From NCBI RefSeq assembly GCF_964656455.1, contig NC_135720.1, positions 105,102,696 through 105,166,695 of the forward strand: DNA of 64,000 bases, given 5' to 3'. The translations under genes and the position numbers were made by a program. The notes under the pieces were generated by a model. The model did not search any database and was not told the DNA's origin. It was given only the letters and a program-made list of their open reading frames with translations. Shown piece by piece: positions 56,362-64,000 of this stretch (positions within the stretch are counted from its first letter, which is position 1; each line of letters begins with the position of its first letter). Source of the DNA: Halichoerus grypus (Eukaryota; Chordata; Mammalia; Carnivora; Phocidae).

Positions 56362-57084
56362 GCATGAGGGACATTATGGAGGGGAAAACGTTGTGGTCCA
56401 GAGATGTTAAAGGAAGTTTCTACTCACCTAGAAGTAAAGGCAGGTGCTTGGTTCCCAACAGTGGCTCTGCTTTATGCGGAAGTCATGGAGAGGGACACTG
56501 AGTCCTTCTGCCCTCCTTGTACAGCCCTGTTCTGTGCCTCTGCTGATGATCTCCCCCTTAGCAGGCTGCGGAGGTGCCGGGGCAGGAGGACGATGACTGG
56601 GGGAGTCCCTGGGGAATACCATGAGGCGCAGGCCTGCGGGGTACAGAGGGTCCCCCGGCTGGAGGTCTGGGCAGCTGGTGTCCTAGGTAGCCATGGAGCA
56701 GGTTGGAAGCCTCGCCTGTCCCGGACTGTGGCCCCCCTGAGCTCCAGAATTCCTCAGTCCTTCATCCTCCGCCCTGGAAGCGGGGGAGGGAGTGGTCAGA
56801 GCAGCAAACTTTTCCAAATGGAAAATGATGAAATCGTTCTGGAAAGCTGACTTTCCCAGGCTCTGGTGCGTACAGCTGACAAGGGGAAACCCGAGCCCTG
56901 TGGGTAGGCAGGGGGTCCAGCGGCAGGGGCCTGGAGGCGCCTCTCTATGACAGAAGCCCAGAAGTCACTCCAGAGTCATCGAGGGCCTGTTGCCCATGGG
57001 CCGCCCTTGTTGGGGTGGGGGAGTGGGCGGCTGAGTTACCACTTGAGCCCATGGCCCCCTCTGCTCTACACCCAACCCAGCAAC
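56362..57084. other. Unique DNA
   Basis: No gene is recognised. A 148-residue plus-strand frame at 56404-56850 has no domain. Confidence 0.35.
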
Positions 57085-57525
57085 TAGAGTGATGCTGGGA
57101 CAACAAAGTCAATTCCTGTCTCTCCTCGGCTCAAGGCTCTCGTATCGCTCCACAGTCTTTACTGTGACCTGCGTGGCCCCATGTGATCCCACCCTGCTAC
57201 CGCTCTGTCCCTCACTCACTCGGCTTCCTTATTCCCCAGATGTGCTGGGCACACTTCTGCCTCAGGCCCTTTGCACTGCCTCTTCCTTATGCCTGGACGC
57301 TTTTCCCCCAGGATACCCACATGGCTTACCCCCTCACTTCCTTAACATTTTCAAGTACCACTTTTTCAGAGAGGCTTTTCCTGACTACCCTATTTAATAC
57401 TGCAACCTACACTCCACACTCCAGCCTTCTGTATTGACACCCCACCCACCTTCTATATTACCATGCTTTATTTTTCTCCAATAATCTCCAAATTACTTCT
57501 TCTAATGTATTTAGAGCCCCCCCCC
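57085..57525 (+). mobile_element. L2 LINE (sense), left part, split by an LTR
   Basis: The order ctctcctcggctcaaggctc, ccatgtgatcccaccctgct, tctgcctcaggccctttgca, cttatgcctggacgcttttc, cagagaggcttttcctgact, accatgctttatttttctcc follows L2. It resumes at 58524 after the LTR. Confidence 0.92.
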
Positions 57526-57574
57526 AACAATGATATATGCATATCCAAACCCCTGGTACCTGTGAATATGACTG

Positions 57575-57758
57575 TAGTGGGTTGAATGTGTTCCTCTTCC
57601 AAAATTTAGGTCCACCCAGAACTTCAGAGTATGACCGTATTTGGAAATAGGGTCTTTGCAGAGGTGTTTAAGGCTCTGGAGATGAGATCATCCTGGTTTT
57701 AGGGTGAACCCGAAATCCAATGTCTAGTGTGCTTATAAGAAGCGGAAACACAGATGTG

Positions 57759-57762
<4 letters not shown>
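57575..57762 (+). mobile_element. MaLR LTR (MLT1-type), left part, split by an L1
   Basis: It contains gtgggttgaatgtgttcctc, gtatttggaaatagggtctt, tgcagaggtgtttaaggctc, agtgtgcttataagaagcgg in LTR order. It continues at 58225. Confidence 0.88.
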
Positions 57763-57795
<33 letters not shown>

Positions 57796-58222
57796 AATAT
57801 TACTCAGCCATCAAAAAGGATGAGATCTTACCCTTTACAATGACATGGATGGAACTGGAGGGTATTATGCTAAGTGAAATAAGTTAATCAGAGAAAGACA
57901 ATTATCATATGATTTCACTCATATGAGGAATTTGGGAAACAAAACAGAGGATCATAGGGGAAGGGAGGGAAAAATAACTAAGATGAAATCAGAGAGGGAG
58001 ACAAACCATAAGAGACTCTTAACTCTAGGAAACAAACTGAGGGTTGCTGGAGGGGAAGGGGGTGGGGTGACGGGGTAACTGGGTGATGGACATTAAGGAG
58101 GGCACGTAATGGAATGAGCACTGGGTGTTACACACCACGGATGAATCACTGAACTCTACCTCTAAAACTAGTGATACACTATATGTTAACTAATTGAATT
58201 TCAATAAAATAAGTTTAAAAAA
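57752..58222 (+). mobile_element. Carnivore L1 3' end (sense) nested in the LTR
   Basis: It starts gatgtggtac, runs through an AC microsatellite (about 57760-57793), then aggaatattactcagccatc, tggatggaactggagggtat, gatttcactcatatgagg, gggttgctggaggggaaggg and gcactgggtgttacacacc, ending with caataaaataagtttaaaaa. This is the ORF2 end plus 3'UTR. Flanks aagcggaaacacag and gaggcagagacacag may be a worn target duplication. Confidence 0.92.
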
Positions 58223-58224
58223 AA

Positions 58225-58523
58225 AAGAGGCAGAGACACAGAGAGACGCGGGAAGACACGGGGAGAAAGTCATGTGAAGGTGGAGCCAGCAAAAGGAGGG
58301 ATGCGGCTGCAAGCCAAGGAACTCCAAGGATTGCCAGAAGCCACCAGAAACTGGAAGAGGCATGATTCACCCCTCCGGGAGCCTTTAGAGGGAGCAGAGC
58401 CCTGCCAACACCTTGATTGCAGACATTCAGCCTCCGGAACTGGAGGGGATACATTTCTGCTGTCCTAAGCCACCAAGTTTGTGGTGATTTGCTATGGCAG
58501 CCCCAGGAAACGAGAGCAACACT
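58225..58523 (+). mobile_element. MaLR LTR (MLT1-type), right part
   Basis: It contains gaggcagagacacagagaga, gctgcaagccaaggaactcc, ccctgccaacaccttgattg, aagccaccaagtttgtggtg, atttgctatggcagccccag, the typical LTR 3' portion. Confidence 0.9.
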
Positions 58524-58712
58524 CTGTCATTTACTCATTTATTTGTTTATGATCTATAAACACACTCCCCCTCCTCAAATCTGAACTCCAAGAAGACAGG
58601 GCTTTTTGTTTATTTTGCTCACTGACGTATCCCCAGCAACCAGCGCGGTGCCTGGCACAGAGCAGGTGCTCAATAAATATTTGTCAAATGGCTGAGTAAA
58701 TAAGTTTGTTGA
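58524..58712 (+). mobile_element. L2 LINE 3' end (sense), right part
   Basis: It contains ctgaactccaagaagacagg, gctcactgacgtatccccag, ggtgcctggcacagagcagg and tgctcaataaatatttgtca, a well-preserved L2 3' terminus completing the copy begun at 57085. Confidence 0.95.
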
Positions 58713-59204
58713 GAGCGAGGAGTGCAGGAGTGGGAGGGGTGGCCTTCAGGGGATCGACTTGGCTTGCCCAGTGCCTGGGCCCACTGAGTCCAGCTCTGCG
58801 TGGCGGGAAACTCAGCACCTGTTCAAAGGACCACCTGGAAGAAGAGGAGAGGGAGACCTGGGGTCCCCTGGGATGAGCCTCCCATGACAGATGGCCTCAG
58901 TTCTGCTCACAGAACGATGAGCAGAGCCTGCCCAGTCTCCGTGTTCAGGCTCCCCAGGCTTGGTCCCGGCTGGAGCCTGTGTGGGATGGGCCTCTGCAGG
59001 AAGTAGGTGCTCACCCCCCACGCCAACTGCAGATGCCTCAACAGGACCCAAAGCCCTCCCCACATCCCTTTGCAGCCCTGACCCTAGCCCTTCCTGCTGC
59101 AAGCCAGGCCTCCAGGGCCACTGGGGAAGGACTGGAGGCTGATGGCAGAGAGGCCCGGGGCAGGGGTGGGGCCTCATCCATCTCTAAGTTCTCTAGTCTC
59201 CATC
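58713..59204. other. Unique GC-rich DNA
   Basis: No gene is recognised. Confidence 0.35.
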
Positions 59205-59755
59205 AGGACCTGCGCTCTGTCCTGACTTTCCTCACACTGGTGAAGCCGGCCCCTCTGTGGTGGATCAAGGACAGCCAGAAATTCTTTGCCACTCTCTCCC
59301 ATCAAGAGGTAGTCTACTTTCTGTCCCCTTGAATCTGGCTTGGCTTTGTGACTTGCTTTGATGGAAAGAATGCAGCAGAAGTGACACTGTGCCAGTTTCA
59401 GGCTTAGCCCTTAAAGGGCCTGGCTGCTCCCCTACCCTCTCCCCACCCACACACCCCTCCCCGCCCCGCCCTTCCCCTACTCAAGCCTCGGCCATGCTGG
59501 AGGGAAGTCCAGGCAATTCTGCTGGAGGAGAATGGAGGCCCAGCTGGTAGTGTAGAGGCCTATGGTTTGTGAGTGAGGCCACTTGGACCTCCCAGCTGAA
59601 TGCAGCTGATTCGATGACTAACCCCAGCTGAGACTTCCAGAACAGTCAGGATGACCCCTAGAATTGTGAGAAATTCACAAGCCATTGTTGCTTCAGGCCA
59701 CTATGTTTGGGAGTGGTTGGTTTGCGGCCATAAAACCCTTAGAGGGCTGTATCTC
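59205..59755 (+). mobile_element. LTR-like ancient repeat, family uncertain
   Basis: It contains gaatctggcttggctttgtg, acttgctttgatggaaagaa, gctgattcgatgactaaccc, ttgcttcaggccactatgtt, gggagtggttggtttgcggc. The ending recalls the gccactaagttttggggtgg type of ERVL/MaLR LTR. No internal coding region is present. Confidence 0.55.
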
Positions 59756-60784
59756 AGAGGCCCTTCTGATTCCAACACGGTAGGATTTTTGAGAACTTAG
59801 CTTGAAGCTGGTTCCCTAGTGAGTGTGGAGAGACACACATCTCAGACTTTGTAGACACAAGCTGTAAGGACTTCACTGATTCTAGGATTCTGAACATCCA
59901 GGGAGACCATGCCCAGCCTCTTCTCAGCTTCCCTCCCTATCACCTCCCACTGGAGAAGACAGTGCGGATCCGATCCCCATCACAGAGGACAGTGGCCATC
60001 TCTGAGCCTGCTTGTTCTGTGTTCAGTGGCCTGGGCTGTTTGAAGGGATGGGGAGGCCGGGCAGTGAGCTGGACCCCTTGCTGTTCTAACTAACTGTCCT
60101 GGGAGGTGCACGGTGGAGAGGCTCCCGTCTTCTGACCCATATCCTTGGGGCAGTGGGAGTGTTTGACAAGGGTGACAGACATAACCCCAGAGGTTGGGAC
60201 CCGCAGCATCTCAGGTGCAGGGTTTCTCAAGAAGCGCAGTGCCTGGCCTGTTCCTGAGCTCTGGTGGCCGTGCAGGGCCATTTGGCTGCCCGAGATACTC
60301 TTTGGGCCTCTGGAGACAAAGTCCCTGTGGCCCCTCCTGGGGGGTTCTGGGCCTCTGGATGCGGCTGGGAATGTCCGGAAACAGCTCCTGCGTCCTGTAC
60401 ACTGGATTAGCCAGCACCCCTTCCCGCACCTGGGAATGCACTCACGGGGCTCATGCACTATAGCACCCGCCCGGCGCCCCTGCGGCCGGTGTATCTTGGG
60501 CGCCTCCCCACCTCCAGGCAGGTGAGTCCAGGCTGCACACCTTCCTTCTCTCCTGCAGACGGTGTTTCTCAAAGGTGTTTCTCCTGCCCCTGCCCTTTCA
60601 CCCCTCTGGTTGGCCCCCACCACCTCGGGGCCTAAATCCCCAAGCCCCAGCTCAGTGGGGGATGCTCCATGTGCCCTTGAGCCATTCACTGCCCCCTCCC
60701 CCAAGAGGAAGACTAGAAAGGTCCTCAGGCCTGGCTCTGCATCTGTGCCATCCTAGGATTCTCTGCAGAGGTGGTGCTCACGGG
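59756..60784. other. Unique GC-rich DNA
   Basis: No gene is recognised. The 204-codon minus-strand frame at 60090-60704 starts with TTG rather than ATG and shows no domain. Confidence 0.4.
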
Positions 60785-60866
60785 TACCTCCCTCCCTTCT
60801 TCCCTCCTTCTCCCCCTCCTTCCCCTCCTGTCCTCCATCCCCCCTTCTTCTCCCCTCTCCTTATGT
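60785..60866. repeat. Polypyrimidine (CCTT-type) tract
   Basis: About 80 bp are almost entirely C and T (tccctcccttcttccctcct). It is a potential triplex-forming tract. Confidence 0.9.
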
Positions 60867-60965
60867 GAACTAATGCACCTCTCCGAGCCTCAGTAGTCCT
60901 TATCTATCAAATGGGAATCGTAATACCCACGGTGGAAGTTAGCCGTGACGATTACACGAGGAAGG
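60867..60965 (+). mobile_element. MIR SINE fragment (sense)
   Basis: It contains gcacctctccgagcctcagt, ccttatctatcaaatgggaa, tcgtaatacccacggtggaa, the sense MIR core. Confidence 0.85.
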
Positions 60966-62465
60966 GGAAGGGGGAATGGAAGCCAGCCGCCTGGGGCCCG
61001 CAGAGGGAGCCCACAGATGAGAGAGGCCTGGACCCGCTCAGGCCTCATTTCTGCAAGCGGTAGTCCACCTGTGTGCCCTTGCGGAGCCCGAGTGCCTGTT
61101 TTCTAAACCTGCTGTGTGGGTCTCTGTGAGGTGTGTGTCAGGCCCGTGCGTGACCCGTCGTGGCCGGACGCAGCACGCAGGTGGTGCCTACGACCCTGGG
61201 TAAACATCCTTTCTGCGCGGCCCCATGAACGCGATGGTCCTCCCTTGTGCAGTGGACAATAGGTACCTTGTGTGAGCGAGAAGGAAACGCGGGTACTTGC
61301 GATTGCTGATTTGGGCTGGGCCCCAAATGGGCTCGGACGGGGCCAAGCCACAGGGGGCCCGGGCAGCCCGTGCCAATGTCTGGGGCCCGTGGGTGGGCAG
61401 GAAGGCCCTGGGAGTGGCAGGGGGGGCGGCCCAGGGAAAGAGCTGAGACGCTGAGCAGAGAGAAAGTGGAGGAGCCCCAACCAGCTTCTTGAGAAACGAA
61501 GTGACGCTGGCGGGGCAGGAAATAAATGCGTGCGGAGAGGCCGGGCGGGGCTCGAGGCTGCCAGGCACTCTGGGGAGGGCTCGGGCCGCAGTTCCAGGCA
61601 GAATGGGCTCTGCCTCTTTCCGGACCTAGGCCCCCTGGCGAGGGAAGCCCTGAAAGAGGGAAGTCAGGCTGGTCCTTGAGCTGGACAAAGCAGAGCGGAG
61701 CCCTCCAACCCCGCTGCTTCCTTACAGCTGGCCCCCCTCCCGTGCGGACGTCCAAGGCTGGAGGAAAACATCTTTCAGGCTCTGAAAAGCCCTGCAGGAA
61801 GCTGCTGATGCTGCTGATGGCCTGGGGAAGACAGCAAAGTGAAGAGGGTATTGGACACTTGGGTCCAAGTTCCTCCAAGCCGGCTGCCTCCTCCAGCCTC
61901 CGCTGCAGCGGCGGGGTTCCACGCAGGCTCCGTGCACTGGGTGCAGATGCGATCAGACGGCGCCCTGACTTCTCTGAGCTCCTGTGCTTGTGGACCGCAG
62001 CCTACGGACGCTCGAGAATCTCTGAGGTCCTCCAATGGCCGACCTCAGAAGGGAGGCCTGTGGGGACACCTTTACCCAGTAGGGGACAGAAGCCAACAGA
62101 TGTTTCTCCCTTTTGCCCTCCTGGGTAGACGGTCTTGAGTCACATTTCATAAGGCTCTTATATAGGTCCCTGTGGGGGTCACCAGTCATACACAGGGGTG
62201 GCTAATGCACTAAAACATCCTGGAATTCACCAGTTCCCTTCCCTGCCTCACTCTGTCCCCTGCCCTTATCCCTTATTCCTGCTCCCTGGGGTTGCCTCCC
62301 AAATAAACTCTCTGCACCCCAGCCCAAAGCCTACTCAAACTCCCCTTCTAGTAGCAACCAGGCTAGGATAGAGGCATCCTATCTGAAAGACTCTAATTCT
62401 TGGGGGCTGGAGTGGGCGGCAGGGGGGAGCATGGCCCACGGAAGGAAGCCACATTTAGCTTTCCT
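60966..62465. other. GC-rich region with raised CpG, no gene called
   Basis: CpG content is moderately raised from about 61.13 to 62.05 kb, less than in the 39.6-kb island. The longest minus-strand frame (61138-61878, 246 codons) starts with TTG and has no domain, so it is not a supported gene. A possible weak promoter or enhancer cannot be excluded. Confidence 0.4.
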
Positions 62466-62710
62466 CCAAGTTTAATATTTTATTTTATTTTCAAGTTTAA
62501 TATTTTATTTTTTAAAAGATTTTATTTATTTGTTTGAGAGAGAAAGAGAGAGAGCACAAGAGGGAGGAGGGTCAGAGGGAGAAGCAGACTCCCTGCTGAG
62601 CAGGGAGCCCGATGCGGGACTCGATCCCGGGACTCCAGGATCATGACCTGAGCTGAAGGCAGTCGCTTAACCAACTGAGCCACCCAGGTGCCCTCAAGTT
62701 TAATATTTTA
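62466..62710 (-). mobile_element. CAN SINE (antisense) in a triplicated target site
   Basis: The SINE (62508-62693) has the antisense tail, agagagagcacaag body, gggactcgatcccgggactc, gatcatgacctgagctgaag and a head ending gagccacccaggtgccc. Target copies tcaagtttaatatttta lie at 62491-62507 and 62694-62710. A third copy, ccaagtttaatatttta, lies at 62466-62482 with a short ttttatttt spacer. Confidence 0.95.
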
Positions 62711-63914
62711 AAAGCGTAGCTCTAGGCTGGCTCCGTCCCCACACAGAAGTCTGCAGCAGTGTTCGCGTGGTGTTTGCCTCGCTGCCGCATAGACTCCACT
62801 AGGCTCGAGCATCTCCCCGGACCCTGACAGCCTGAGGGAGAACCTCATGGCTGGCGCTTCCAATAATTAAGTGTATTTTGCACAGTAGCAGGTGTAAGCA
62901 CATCCTCTCTCCCATGGGCCCTGTTTTGGGAATTTGGTGGTGGTGAGTCTGCCTGGCTTGGCCTCTGATTCATAATTCCTGGGGGCAAGGACTGGCCTCC
63001 TCCATCTGGTTCCTCCTGCATACAGCACGGCCTTCAATCAGCAGAGACTCAGACTGTTCTGCTCGGGGCACATGCAGGTTCGAGGAGCCCGTGAAGACTC
63101 TGCCCATGGATACCCTGCCAGATGGGGGCTCTGAGACCTCCCTGCTTCCCTCTTCTCATGCCTCTGGGACAGCAGCGCTGGTGTCGTGGGAACTGGGCTG
63201 GGCTGACCTGCTGTTAGGACCCAGGAACACAGGAGTGATGGGTGGGAAGCTGGACTGACCTGGGGCCTTGATCTTGACCCTACTCCAGTGATAGCCCATA
63301 TCTCCTCCTGACCTTTGGGGTATGAGGAAGCCCTGGTTTCCTCCCTTCTGTAGACTCTGGCTGGCAGTGAGTCACCAGACACTCTCTGCTCCAGAGGCCT
63401 TCATTCCCCACGTGCCCAGCTTCTGTCTGGATCGTGAGGGGAAGTTTCGCCTTCAGCCTCGTAATTGCCACCCTGACTTCCCCTTACTCTTCTGTTGAAC
63501 TTGCCCTACGTGCCCCCAAGTCCCCCACCCTCCAATCTGCTGCACTTCTTAAGGTGTGGTGAGTGAATGGGAACACAGGAAAGAAGATAAGGAGCCAGGA
63601 GCCCCTGCCTGAGGACAGACGTGTGCCGGGGGTGGGGAGGAATATCTGGGCTAAAACCTTCTGCAGAACCTGACTCCCGGGCGGGAGGACCTTGGAGCTG
63701 AGCGGGCTGAACTCCGTCTGCTGCTGTGAGGCTGGAAGGACCTGGATCGGTCTCCCCGTGCCCTCCCAAGTTCCAGGTGTGCTCCTGGGGATAACAGAGA
63801 GGAGTCTGGCCCTGAGCTGATGGCTGATCCCCAGGGTTTGAAGACGGTGTCCCTGGTGACCCCAGGTTCTCCTTTCCTTAAAGCTAAGAAAAATGTGGGG
63901 TCTGGGCCCAAAGC
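62711..63914. other. Unique DNA
   Basis: No gene or named repeat is recognised. Minus-strand frames at 63038-63948 have no domain. Confidence 0.4.
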
Positions 63915-64000
63915 AGGTCGGATGCTGATCTGAATCTAGTTTTACCACTTCGTGGCTGTGTGGCCTCTGAGCCTGTTTCCGCAGCTGTGGAATGGGGGTA
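63915..64000 (+). mobile_element. MIR SINE (sense), cut by the window edge
   Basis: It contains tctagttttaccacttcgtg, gctgtgtggcctctgagcct and gcagctgtggaatgggggta, the sense MIR core, running off the right edge. Confidence 0.85.

Noticed and set aside
61138..61878. 246-codon minus-strand frame, the longest outside L1
   Set aside because: It starts at TTG rather than ATG, has no recognisable domain and lies in stop-poor GC-rich DNA with equally long frames on the other strand.

Overview
This is nuclear DNA from a placental mammal of the order Carnivora, most likely a caniform outside the dog family (bear, seal or mustelid type). About a dozen tRNA-Lys-derived CAN SINEs are present, with a head reading gggcgcctgggtggctcag, a CT-rich body and an AATAAA-type tail. 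They carry the Arctoidea-style body. The young canid head and the felid-specific body are both absent. Mammal-wide MIR, L2, MER5-like and MaLR (MLT1-type) repeats agree. Genus and chromosome cannot be read from the sequence.

I find no protein-coding gene, tRNA, rRNA or known miRNA that I can support. The longest open frames are either LINE-1 remnants or stop-poor GC-rich DNA, often without an ATG. The window is best read as intergenic or intronic DNA with one promoter-like CpG island.

Layout. 0-9.5 kb: GC-rich unique DNA with two (TG)n microsatellites, MIR and L2 pieces and one SINE with perfect target-site duplications. 9.5-12.8 kb: an old antisense L1 hit by three SINE insertions, a 25-bp mini-SINE and a younger L1. 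12.8-21 kb: mostly unique DNA with a 1.2-kb L2, LTR-like sequence and several MIRs. 21.9-23.6 kb: a sense-strand old L1 (ORF1 into the start of ORF2). 24.5-29.9 kb: an L2, then a 4.1-kb antisense L1 inserted with target-site duplications into an older L1, then MER5-type DNA. 30-39 kb: unique DNA, MIR, L2, SINEs, a Z-DNA-prone repeat and a small antisense L2-derived minisatellite. 39.5-40.6 kb: CpG island with a strong CTCF-like motif, a short minus-strand ORF and a palindromic MITE beside it; a second CTCF-like motif lies at 41.25 kb. 41-53 kb: GC-rich unique DNA, an MLT1-type LTR, L1 and MIR pieces. 53.5-55.5 kb: a 40-bp tandem array related to the L2 3' end, with an inverted near-identical copy 1.4 kb away. 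55.5-64 kb: a three-level nested insertion (L2, then MaLR LTR, then L1), LTR-like sequence, a CpG-richer GC region and a SINE in a triplicated target site.

The most unusual content is the L2-like 40-bp satellite family, found in both orientations at several places between 38 and 55.5 kb. Each monomer can fold into a stem-loop, and perfect 41-45 bp inverted copies could give double-stranded RNA if transcribed. All family names come from recalled consensus sequences, not a database search.
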